Shown: one piece after another, positions 36,041-43,429 of the stretch | Layout: each line of letters begins with the position of its first letter | How positions within the stretch are numbered: position 1 is the first letter of the stretch | Source of the DNA: Salipaludibacillus aurantiacus | GTDB taxonomy: Bacteria > Bacillota > Bacilli > Bacillales > Salisediminibacteriaceae | Direction of reading: 5' to 3' | Assembly (NCBI RefSeq): GCF_900111295.1 | Contig: NZ_FOGT01000001.1 | Coordinates: forward strand, 186,001 to 250,000 | DNA: 64,000 nt | The notes under the pieces: generated by a model | The model's input: only the letters and a program-made list of their open reading frames with translations | Databases searched by the model: none | Told to the model about the DNA's origin: nothing | Position numbers and translations under genes: made by a program

Positions 36041-36070
36041 ATTATAATCGGATATTGAAAACGCTTTCAA
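36041..36070 (-). promoter_or_regulatory. Sigma-A promoter of the kor operon
   Basis: On the minus strand, -35 TTGAAA (36065-36070) and -10 TATAAT (36041-36046) are 18 bases apart and 28 bases before the TTG start of the ATPase gene. Confidence 0.8.
36055..36070 (-). promoter_or_regulatory. cre site (CcpA operator) overlapping the -35 box
   Basis: TTGAAAACGCTTTCAA is a near-perfect palindrome matching the B. subtilis cre consensus (TGAAARCGYTTTCA type). It covers the -35 hexamer, so CcpA bound here should repress the kor operon when glucose is present. Confidence 0.82.
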
Positions 36071-36137
36071 TATAGTTGAAGTTTTATTCATAAAAACGTT
36101 AAAAATATGTGAAAATTAATAAATTTTTTCAATAAAA

Positions 36138-36159
36138 AAGCACCTTTTATCAGGCGCTT
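36138..36159 (-). terminator. Terminator after the two-gene unit 36183-36640
   Basis: Stem AAGCGCC/GGTGCTT (one G-T pair) followed by TTTTTTATTG on the minus strand. Confidence 0.75.
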
Positions 36160-36182
36160 AAGAAAATACTAATATTTTCGGA

Positions 36183-36467
36183 CTAGTTGAACTTTTGTAG
36201 CATATTAAGCCACTTATCTACAGGGACATTGTTTAATTTTTTTAATAGATCGTTTACTTCTTTACTTTTCAAATCTCCTGCAAGTACAACCTCAACTGTC
36301 TGATTAACATCAAGAATTACTGCTCTTACTTTTAGAACTTTTGTAAACAAAGCTATTATGACTGCAATCTGCTGTGGTGTTAAGGCCTTAATCTCCTCGT
36401 TAATAAATGCATTTTTTTTGTAAGCTTGTTTTTTACCCGTATTCATCCCTTTCTCCCAGTTTGCCAC
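36183..36467 (-). CDS. Hypothetical protein, 94 residues
   Basis: A soluble, lysine-rich N-terminus followed by a hydrophobic, probably packed helix (ALTPQQIAVIIALFTKVLKV) and a short beta-like segment (VEVVLAGDL). I do not recognise a family. Two starts are plausible: GTG 36465-36467 after AAGGTG, or ATG 36444-36446 after GGGAGAAAGGG. It follows a small membrane-protein gene by about 30 bases and shares a terminator, so the two form a unit without a B. subtilis counterpart that I know. Confidence 0.6.
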   Translation of the reverse strand: MANWEKGMNTGKKQAYKKNAFINEEIKALTPQQIAVIIALFTKVLKVRAVILDVNQTVEVVLAGDLKSKEVNDLLKKLNNVPVDKWLNMLQKFN

Positions 36468-36499
36468 TAGAACCACACCTTAAATAAATTAAACAATTT

Positions 36500-36640
36500 T
36501 TAAGAAAGTAAAAGAACGTCCTCTATGCCAGCCTCTTCAGCCCCGTTTCCAATCCCTAATATAAACGATATGATAATAACAAGCAGAACCACTGTCAATA
36601 AAGGGTCCAGTCTTGTTCCTTTAATATCTTCCACCACCAT
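36500..36640 (-). CDS. Predicted small membrane protein, about 46 residues
   Basis: ATG 36638-36640 or the in-frame GTG 36632-36634 (better spaced from GAGAGG) opens a frame ending in TAA at 36500-36502. After a charged start (EDIKGTRLDP) comes one strongly hydrophobic helix (LLTVVLLVIIISFILGIG) and an acidic tail. I recognise no family. It is divergent from the plus-strand gene at 36793 and just upstream of the 94-residue gene. Confidence 0.6.
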   Translation of the reverse strand: MVVEDIKGTRLDPLLTVVLLVIIISFILGIGNGAEEAGIEDVLLLS

Positions 36641-36721
36641 CACCTCTCATCTTCGTCTTCATATTATATGAAAGGGAGTCCTTTTCGTTGAAAAAACTTT
36701 ACTGGGTTTATGAAAAAACCG

Positions 36722-36750
36722 TTGAAAATAATTACTCCATTCGATATAAT
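36722..36750 (+). promoter_or_regulatory. Sigma-A promoter for the 67-residue plus-strand gene
   Basis: TTGAAA (36722-36727) and TATAAT (36745-36750) are separated by exactly 17 bases, one mismatch from the ideal promoter, with about 40 bases to the predicted start codon. Confidence 0.85.
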
Positions 36751-36792
36751 AAACATATCAGAATATTCTGTCTTTTGGAGGTGGAGATACTG

Positions 36793-36996
36793 TTGAGTAT
36801 TATCACATGTAAAAAACAGTTTCTTGTCACTGATGAAGATTTTTTGGAGTTAAAAAGATGGGGATTGCCGATTGAAGTTTTCTGTCCAGTCTTATGTAAA
36901 ACTGTCGCGTTTGGCTTTTTGGAAAACTGGGATTTAAATCATGCTCGTGTAAACGGGAACCAATTTGCGAGAGAGGAAGTTATATTTTTTGGATAA
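36793..36996 (+). CDS. Orphan small protein, 67 residues
   Basis: Predicted start TTG 36793-36795, with GGAGGTGGAG just upstream; a longer frame begins at 36688 but lies before the promoter. The product is soluble with three Cys and many aromatic residues (VFCPVLCKTVAFGFLENW) and ends in EEVIFFG. I know no family. It has its own near-perfect promoter and strong terminator, so it is an independent transcription unit in an otherwise minus-strand region. Confidence 0.68.
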   Translation: MSIITCKKQFLVTDEDFLELKRWGLPIEVFCPVLCKTVAFGFLENWDLNHARVNGNQFAREEVIFFG

Positions 36997-36997
36997 G

Positions 36998-37030
36998 AAT
37001 AAATCGAGGTCAAAATGACCTCGATTTATT
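36998..37030. terminator. Bidirectional terminator between the orphan gene and ypbF
   Basis: A 15-bp perfect stem (AATAAATCGAGGTCA with its complement, loop AAA) lies between convergent genes; it overlaps the ypbF stop. Confidence 0.85.
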
Positions 37031-37466
37031 TATGGTATAAGTTTATATTATGTTTTTGCTTTAAATCGCTGAAAAGTTCAGCCCGTTCTTCCCATGATTC
37101 GGGGGATGACCATATTTCGGATGCCCTGTCAATAATATCCTCTTTTAAAAGGTCATAATCTTTTTCAGCTTTTTCATATTTATATTTTTCATTTTGCAGA
37201 ATGGCATAAGTCAGACCAATAATCAGCATAAACATTAAAACTATGGGATCGGCTATAAGATTCAATAAGAAAGCAGATTCCATTTGCGTCATCCGGGACC
37301 ATTGATAAATCACATACATGACGAGAAAACCGGTACACAGTAAGACAGCAGTCCCTGCCCGAATAACTCTTTTTTCTGAAACTGTCTCCTTTTCCTTTGC
37401 TTTAATAACCGCTTCAATTAAATATTCATCAACTTTTTTAAAGGCCGCTCCTTTACTTTCATTCAA
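37026..37466 (-). CDS. ypbF: YpbF-like membrane protein (DUF2663 type)
   Basis: A 146-residue protein with two central membrane helices (about 37-55 and 70-90) flanked by charged, coiled-coil-like helices. The start at TTG 37464-37466 follows AAGGAGG at ideal spacing and gives nearly the B. subtilis YpbF length. Its place just before ypbE/ypbD/recS agrees. Function is unknown. Confidence 0.7.
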   Translation of the reverse strand: MNESKGAAFKKVDEYLIEAVIKAKEKETVSEKRVIRAGTAVLLCTGFLVMYVIYQWSRMTQMESAFLLNLIADPIVLMFMLIIGLTYAILQNEKYKYEKAEKDYDLLKEDIIDRASEIWSSPESWEERAELFSDLKQKHNINLYHK

Positions 37467-37551
37467 CCTGTCCACCTCCTTCATTAAAAACATATGCAGT
37501 GAAGAAGAGATTTAGGTATGTAAAGTAGAAGGACGTGGAAGGATCACGTTT

Positions 37552-37806
37552 TTATTTTGCCATCCACAAAGGAGAGGTGGCCACGAATCCGACTAAAAAA
37601 AGAAAAAGGATAAGCCAAACCCTGACCAGTGGAAAGTTGAGCCTTTTTTGTTTTCTTTTTTTGTCTTTTCTTAATTTTAACTTTTGACGGTTATTATGTA
37701 GTTCTTTTCTGGGAGGAAACTCAGAAGGTTTACTATAGGGATGCTCTTCCGTTTTAATATCCCATTGCTCTTTCCCGGAAGCTTGATTTTTTAATTCGTA
37801 AGACAA
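37552..37806 (-). CDS. Short YpbE-like protein lacking a LysM domain
   Basis: 84 residues: a polar, basic N-terminal part (KLKLRKDKKRKQKR) and one C-terminal membrane helix (VRVWLILFLFLVGFVA). In B. subtilis the gene here, ypbE, encodes a much longer protein with a C-terminal LysM domain; this one stops right after the membrane helix. It may be a truncated or reduced YpbE, or unrelated. Start set at TTG 37804-37806 after GAGGAAGGTGG. Confidence 0.55.
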   Translation of the reverse strand: MSYELKNQASGKEQWDIKTEEHPYSKPSEFPPRKELHNNRQKLKLRKDKKRKQKRLNFPLVRVWLILFLFLVGFVATSPLWMAK

Positions 37807-38085
37807 TGGAACCACCTTCCTCTGCGAATGATCATCGGTTAATTTATCTGTTTATGTATAATTTACCATTCTTTCATCCATTAGGGAAGAAGCATTAAAT
37901 TCTTTCTAACCGTGTCAGCCCGTTCTTTGACTCTTTTTTTCAGCTGGTAAATGGTCAGCCGTCAAAAACATCTGTATAAGCTAATAGCGAATAATAAATA
38001 TAATTAACAAGGTGCAGATAAAGAGCGGATACGTTTAATGCCAGGTGTTAAATTCCCTACTTGCTGTATTCCTTTTCAGAGGCTC
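37807..38085. other. Gap between ypbD and the YpbE-like gene
   Basis: About 280 bases without a recognisable gene. If the YpbE-like gene lost its LysM part, no trace of that domain is visible downstream of it. Presumably it contains the promoter for the YpbE-like gene. Confidence 0.4.
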
Positions 38086-38664
38086 CTATTGAGACTTGTC
38101 AGAGTTATAACGAAGCAGCAGACCTAGTAAAAAATCAATAACGACATGAGCTGTAATTACCGTCAGTAAGTTTTCAGTATAGAGAAATAATAAACCGAGT
38201 GAAAAACTTAAAAAGACTGTAAAACTGAATAAAAACACGTTTGATAAATAACGAAAATGGATGAGAGCAAATGTGACAGAAGCGATCCAGATACCGAATT
38301 GACTTTGAATAACTCCTCGAAACATAATCTCTTCACTTACAGCGACGATAATGGAAATAATTAATATATGCAGGGGATGACGGTTTGAGAAAACGCGTTT
38401 GTTTATTCCCCCGTCATCGAACCACTTTTCGGGTAATAGTTTATATAACACAATTTCAATGAAAACGATACTGAGTCCAAATCCTAAACCAATCAGCAAA
38501 TGATCGTACCTGAACTCAATAAATTGGGTAAAGGCAAATACACTGCCGAACCACCACCAGCTAAGTAACAACGCAATGACTAAAAAGACGAGCTGAGTTA
38601 CATAAAGATTTAACAACAATTCCCTGTCCGTTAATTTTTTTACAATCTCAGCCTGTTTATTCAC
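38086..38664 (-). CDS. ypbD: CPBP family intramembrane metalloprotease (YpbD)
   Basis: A 192-residue membrane protein with about six helices. The CAAX-protease/bacteriocin-processing signature EEIMFRG (ExxxR) is present, followed by ALIHFRY and HVVIDFLLGL, which supply the conserved His and second motif. The start is GTG 38662-38664 preceded by GGAGGGG, overlapping the recS stop. Substrate is unknown. The recS-ypbD order is that of B. subtilis. Confidence 0.82.
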   Translation of the reverse strand: MNKQAEIVKKLTDRELLLNLYVTQLVFLVIALLLSWWWFGSVFAFTQFIEFRYDHLLIGLGFGLSIVFIEIVLYKLLPEKWFDDGGINKRVFSNRHPLHILIISIIVAVSEEIMFRGVIQSQFGIWIASVTFALIHFRYLSNVFLFSFTVFLSFSLGLLFLYTENLLTVITAHVVIDFLLGLLLRYNSDKSQ

Positions 38665-40180
38665 GTTTTTCCCCTCCAGCACCCCTTAAGAGCATGTCTT
38701 TCAATTCTATTTTCCAATGTTCATGAACCATTTCTTTCTCAGGAGCGCTCTGCTTTTTAACCTTTTCAATAAACGATTCGAAAGACTGGCAATTGGAGCA
38801 GCAACAATCAGGTAATTCTTCTGTTTCTTCTTTAAAGTACTTGGAGATGCCTTTTCTCAGGCATGACTTCGAAGCAATCAGTTGATTCATTTTTTCCAGC
38901 TGAATAAACTTTTCTTTTTTTCTTTTTTCAAAATGGTTTTTGATTTCCTGAATGACTTTCTCAGGGTTCTGCAACATAGTAAAGCTTCCCTCTGCAATAA
39001 TTTGTTCATTCTCTAAGTAATAGAGTAACATTTTCCATTGTTTTTCATCAGGTTGATAAATTCTCTCCATCTCTTCAACTTTTTTGCCGCTTAAATCATC
39101 CATTAAGAAGTTAGTAATCCACCAGTCTTGCGGAAATTCATTTTCTATAAGAGATAGAGGTAAAAACCTGTCTTCCTCGCTGCAAAGAAGTAAGGCCATA
39201 CTCTGCTTATCATCCCTCCCTGCCCTTCCAATTTCCTGTACATACTGTTCGACTGACGAGGGGATGTGTAAATGGACCACTGATCTGACATTAGATTTGT
39301 TAATGCCCATACCAAACGCGTTCGTACAGCAAATAATATCCAGTTCGTCACGCAGAAACTGCTGCTGTACAAGGATTCTTTCTTCCTTGGATATTCCCCC
39401 ATGATAAAAAGCGGTGTTGGGGAAACCGTGTTTTTGAAGCTGTAATGAGTAATTCACCGCACTGTTTCTAGTCCCTGTATAGACGATGGCAGGTTTCTCA
39501 ATGCGGTTAATCCATTCAAAAAATTCTTTATTTTTCTGTGCAGTACTTTTCTGAATATCTGATGCAATAAATATATTACTTCTGTTTACCGGAAGACGGT
39601 ATACCGCTTCATTTTTCATTTCTAAACGGAGACGGATATCTTTTTCCACTTCTGGAGTAGCCGTGGCAGTCAGCGCCAGACAAGGAGGACTTCCTAAATC
39701 GCGTCTTACTTCACTTAACCTTAAATAATCTGTTCTGAATTCATGTCCCCATTGGGAAATACAATGTGCTTCGTCTATTACAAACAGCTTAATATCCTGC
39801 TTTTTAAATCTTTCTCTAATAAAAGGCAGTGCAATCATCTCAGGAGAGACAAAAACAATTTGATACTCCTCTAAATTTTCCAGAAGGTGTGTCTTTTCCT
39901 CTCTGCTTAATAAACTGCTCAAGTGTGCCACTTTCTTATGTCCGGCTGCTTTCATTTGAGTCACTTGATCTTCCATCAGTGATACAAGAGGGGATATAAC
40001 AAGAGTCAGCCCTCCTAAGATTATAGCAGGAAGGTGATAGCATAACGATTTCCCTCCTCCTGTAGGAAGAATCGCTATAACATCTCTTTCTTCAAGGACA
40101 CTCTGAATAATTTCCTTTTGTCCTTTCCTGAATGCCGGATATCCGAATTGCTTATTTAAAATATCAGCGAGCTGCGTCAT
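38657..40180 (-). CDS. recS: RecQ-family ATP-dependent DNA helicase (RecS)
   Basis: 507 residues. Walker A TGGGKS is at 40-45, DEAH at 136-139, and GRAGRDD (motif VI) follows. After the helicase core comes the zinc-binding region (cysteines in SKSCLRKG and PDCCCSNCQS), but there is no HRDC domain, as in the short RecS form of B. subtilis. The 3'-5' helicase acts in recombination and repair. It overlaps ypbB by 17 bases and ypbD by 8, so the three are cotranslated. Confidence 0.93.
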   Translation of the reverse strand: MTQLADILNKQFGYPAFRKGQKEIIQSVLEERDVIAILPTGGGKSLCYHLPAIILGGLTLVISPLVSLMEDQVTQMKAAGHKKVAHLSSLLSREEKTHLLENLEEYQIVFVSPEMIALPFIRERFKKQDIKLFVIDEAHCISQWGHEFRTDYLRLSEVRRDLGSPPCLALTATATPEVEKDIRLRLEMKNEAVYRLPVNRSNIFIASDIQKSTAQKNKEFFEWINRIEKPAIVYTGTRNSAVNYSLQLQKHGFPNTAFYHGGISKEERILVQQQFLRDELDIICCTNAFGMGINKSNVRSVVHLHIPSSVEQYVQEIGRAGRDDKQSMALLLCSEEDRFLPLSLIENEFPQDWWITNFLMDDLSGKKVEEMERIYQPDEKQWKMLLYYLENEQIIAEGSFTMLQNPEKVIQEIKNHFEKRKKEKFIQLEKMNQLIASKSCLRKGISKYFKEETEELPDCCCSNCQSFESFIEKVKKQSAPEKEMVHEHWKIELKDMLLRGAGGEKRE

Positions 40181-41237
40181 AATTACCTCCTTTTCTCAAT
40201 GTTGAAAGAGCTAACCTGATTTGAAAATAAGTATACTTGTCCTGGAATAAATCTTTAATTGGTTTTAACCGGTTTGTATTTAGCCTTTCGGAAGCTTTAA
40301 TGATATCTAACCTTTCCTGCTCCGGTAAAAACTCATGTATCTTAAAGAAAGGATCATAAATAGATATTTCTATTACATGGTCTTCGATCGTGCTTAACTT
40401 AAGTTTTCTTTTTTCAGCAATTTCTTCCAAAGAAAAACCTTTGTTCAGCAGGTCTTTAGTTTGCCTGGCTGTTTGTGTTACATATGGTCCGCCCTCAATT
40501 CGCGGGAGTAACTGTGATAAAACCGGGAATAAATCAGGGGTACTGGAAATTGAAGCAAGCATCTTATGAACGAGAGATTTACAATAAATAAAGGTATAAA
40601 AATGGTCATGGTTAAATAAACCGGAAAGTTGACTAATTGTTTTTCCAGTTTTTTTGTTTGAGGAAAATCTTTTAACAAGGAGAGCTGCGTCTTGTTCATC
40701 CCATGGTTCATATATCCTTTTTAATTCGGAATAAAGCTGCCTGCCCAGTTTACTTCTGTCAGGATGAGCTTTCAGGACAGATTTAACGTCCTGCTGAATC
40801 AACCGGTCATAAGAGACAGGAATAAATGACGGATTAGCATATACTAAATTGGACACAGACTGAACCGTTAAAACCAGCCTCCCCCAGAAATAATCGGCTT
40901 TCCCGTCCCACTCGTAATTAAAGCCGTGGAAAGCTGAAGGAAGCTCAAAATGATCTGCAGCTTCCTTCAGCCAGTCAGTTCCTTTCTTAGACAGAAGTGT
41001 TGTCTGGTTACTTTGAGATAAAAAACCTCCCCTGTATAAAGCCGTGACCATTTTATTGATATCCTCTTCCGGCCACTGTTTCAGTGAGGCTGCATAGGTT
41101 TCGAGACTGAACAAATGAATATCCTGAATCGTTTGTGCAGATCTCTTCCCTCTCAACAGATGGATGGCGCCGTTTACAGACCGTTCACCCTGCAGCTTAT
41201 AAACTGTGTTTAAAAGGAGATAAGAAAGAGTGTTCAT
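40164..41237 (-). CDS. ypbB: YpbB, helix-turn-helix protein upstream of RecS
   Basis: A 357-residue soluble protein with a C-terminal winged/HTH-like segment (KGFSLEEIAEKRKLKLSTIE) of the type also found next to RecQ. It matches B. subtilis YpbB in length and position. The tight overlap with recS suggests a shared role in DNA repair (inference). AAAGGATTTAAAAT precedes the ATG. Confidence 0.82.
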   Translation of the reverse strand: MNTLSYLLLNTVYKLQGERSVNGAIHLLRGKRSAQTIQDIHLFSLETYAASLKQWPEEDINKMVTALYRGGFLSQSNQTTLLSKKGTDWLKEAADHFELPSAFHGFNYEWDGKADYFWGRLVLTVQSVSNLVYANPSFIPVSYDRLIQQDVKSVLKAHPDRSKLGRQLYSELKRIYEPWDEQDAALLVKRFSSNKKTGKTISQLSGLFNHDHFYTFIYCKSLVHKMLASISSTPDLFPVLSQLLPRIEGGPYVTQTARQTKDLLNKGFSLEEIAEKRKLKLSTIEDHVIEISIYDPFFKIHEFLPEQERLDIIKASERLNTNRLKPIKDLFQDKYTYFQIRLALSTLRKGGNYDAAR

Positions 41238-41459
41238 ATTTTAAATCCTTTCGTTAAATACTACTAATAATTATAGGTTATTACCTTCATGTAATCCAGG
41301 TGGATCCCTTGGCTGATAAGCATTCTCAATTACTTTTTCTATTGAAATGTCTTGTGAGAACCTTTACAATAAGATTAGAAAGAACACACTTCTGCCTGAA
41401 GATGTTCTTGAAATTACGCCCTTTAAATATAAAGAGAGAAAGATAGAGGGTCGCTATAA

Positions 41460-41735
<276 letters not shown>

Positions 41736-41744
41736 CAACTTTAG

Positions 41745-41769
41745 AAACCACCGATTAACTCGGTGGTTT
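41745..41769. terminator. Terminator between fer and the Crp-type gene
   Basis: A 9-bp perfect stem (AAACCACCG/CGGTGGTTT) is followed by TCCCTTTT on the plus strand and is A-rich on the other side; the genes are convergent. Confidence 0.8.
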
Positions 41770-41782
41770 TCCCTTTTACTCC

Positions 41783-42430
41783 TTAATGCGGCTCGAAACC
41801 CTCTTTTATAATAATTCGGTCTTTTTTTACTTCAACCTTTCCTTCATGTTCCCATTTCTTTAACTGCCTGCTGACTGTTTCTCTGGAAGCACCGATAATG
41901 TTTCCAATTTCCTGATGAGTCAATTGTATAACTTGTCCCTGAATATCACTAAGGTAAGAAAACGCGGACTTTAAACGGGATTCAACATTAAGAGACAACA
42001 CTTCATTTAATTTACGCTGAAGATAAACGATTTTTTCATTCATAACTTGAATAATTTTAAAAGCCAATTCCGGTTTCTCAAGAATAAACGATTCAAAGCC
42101 TTCAATAGGAATGGCTAAAACGGTCACCTCTCTTTTAGCTGTAGCGGTTCCCGGGTAAGGAGACTTGCGGAAAAAGCCTGTATGCGGGAAAAGTTCACCT
42201 TCCCCTAAAACATTTATTAAGCTTTCATCGCCCTTTTCGGTTAACTTACTGATTAAAACAGTCCCTTTTCCTAAAACATAAAAATAATTTCTTGGTTCGC
42301 CTTCCCAAAATAACCTGTCTTTGTCCTCCAATTTAATTTTTTTACTCATATTAATTATTGGCTTCAGTTCCTCTTCTGACAAACCTTCAAATAATGGAGA
42401 TGTTTGTAAATGTTTAATCCAACTGTTAAT
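41783..42430 (-). CDS. Crp/Fnr-family transcriptional regulator, apparently started at ATT
   Basis: 215 residues: a cyclic-nucleotide-binding-like barrel (1-120), dimer helix, and HTH (LTHQEIGNIIGASRETVSRQ). There is no cysteine at all, so it cannot carry the Fe-S cluster of Fnr. The first ordinary start codon in frame (TTG 42380-42382) would cut into the conserved opening TSPLFEGLSEEEL. The frame reaches back without ATG, GTG or TTG to ATT 42428-42430, which follows GGGAGGGG at six bases. An ATT start, as in infC, is therefore likely. Target genes unknown. Confidence 0.8.
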   Translation of the reverse strand: MNSWIKHLQTSPLFEGLSEEELKPIINMSKKIKLEDKDRLFWEGEPRNYFYVLGKGTVLISKLTEKGDESLINVLGEGELFPHTGFFRKSPYPGTATAKREVTVLAIPIEGFESFILEKPELAFKIIQVMNEKIVYLQRKLNEVLSLNVESRLKSAFSYLSDIQGQVIQLTHQEIGNIIGASRETVSRQLKKWEHEGKVEVKKDRIIIKEGFEPH

Positions 42431-42465
42431 AGCAGGCCCCTCCCTGATCCGGGTTAAACTCCGGC

Positions 42466-43167
42466 TTAATCGCTTTCCTTAAACAGCTCTTTTTCTACTC
42501 CAACTAAATGGTCGAGCATGGCCTGATAAGCCGCTTCTGAATCTTTGTTTTTTACTGCCTGGTAGATAAGCATATGTTCATCATACAGTTTATTCATTTT
42601 CTTCACATTAGAGTAAAGAAACAGCTGTCTCGCTTCTTTCATAGATTCTTTAACTGTATCTGATACAGTTTTCATGAGACGGTAAAGCATGTCATTCTGT
42701 GTAGCTTTAATTATCGTCATGTGAAATTCTATATCAGCTTTTTCACCAACATGGCCATTTCCTTCAGAATGCTTCATTTCTTGAAGAATGGCTGACAATT
42801 TATCCAGATCTTCGTTTGTTCTGTTACGTGCTGCCAAAGCAGCAGCACCGGTTTCATTGAGCTTTCTGATTTCAAAAAGCTGTTCCAGATCTTTTTTTAG
42901 CATCACCGTGGGAATCATTTTGTTTGTCAGATCAATATCTGTTTTTTTAACAAATGTCCCTTCCCCCTGCCGGATCTCAATCAGACCCATTGCTTTTAGA
43001 GCACTTAACGCTTCTCTTATAGCAGATCTTCCTACATTAAAGTCTTCTGCAAGTTTCTGGACAGAGGAAAGACGGTCCCCCGCTTCATATTCCCCGTTCT
43101 TAATCATTTCTGTCAGCTGTTCTGCTACTATTTCATAAATCTTTTTAGTCCTTACATGTTTTATCAC
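42466..43167 (-). CDS. FadR-type GntR-family regulator
   Basis: 233 residues with an N-terminal winged helix (KLAEDFNVGRSAIREALSAL) and a C-terminal FCD domain whose metal-type ligands are suggested by DIEFHMTII and the later DEHMLIYQAV and MLDHL. Such regulators sense small acids such as lactate, glycolate or long-chain acyl groups (LutR and FadR are examples). Start is GTG 43165-43167 with AAAGGAG. It is divergent from serA, with 262 bases between; its ligand cannot be inferred. Confidence 0.85.
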   Translation of the reverse strand: MIKHVRTKKIYEIVAEQLTEMIKNGEYEAGDRLSSVQKLAEDFNVGRSAIREALSALKAMGLIEIRQGEGTFVKKTDIDLTNKMIPTVMLKKDLEQLFEIRKLNETGAAALAARNRTNEDLDKLSAILQEMKHSEGNGHVGEKADIEFHMTIIKATQNDMLYRLMKTVSDTVKESMKEARQLFLYSNVKKMNKLYDEHMLIYQAVKNKDSEAAYQAMLDHLVGVEKELFKESD

Positions 43168-43369
43168 AGTCGTTCTCTCCTTTCATCCCGTCCAGTCATG
43201 CCAGAAGCCCTCGAAATGATATCTGTCTGCCAAAAGGGGTATACCTATTATATAGCTAATTAAATTGTAATAGGAAAAAGATTATCTTTCAATATCTGTC
43301 AGTCAGCTGGCTTGGAATAGAACGGCAGACGATCACGACAGTTATTTAAAGGGCTGACTCAGTGGATTA

Positions 43370-43397
43370 TTGACTGAATTTCATGTTAATATAGAAT
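43370..43397 (+). promoter_or_regulatory. Probable sigma-A promoter of serA
   Basis: TTGACT (43370-43375) and TAGAAT (43392-43397) are 16 bases apart, about 33 bases before the ATG, in an AT-rich stretch. Confidence 0.6.
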
Positions 43398-43429
43398 AAT
43401 TAAAAAATTTATCAGGGAGGATACAATTT

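Noticed and set aside
41783-42430. Fnr-type Fe-S oxygen sensor
   Set aside because: The protein has no cysteine, so only the general Crp/Fnr fold is supported.
43168-43429. Possible T-box or serine-responsive leader upstream of serA
   Set aside because: The promoter found is only about 33 bases before the start codon, leaving no room for a leader RNA, and no T-box sequence was seen.
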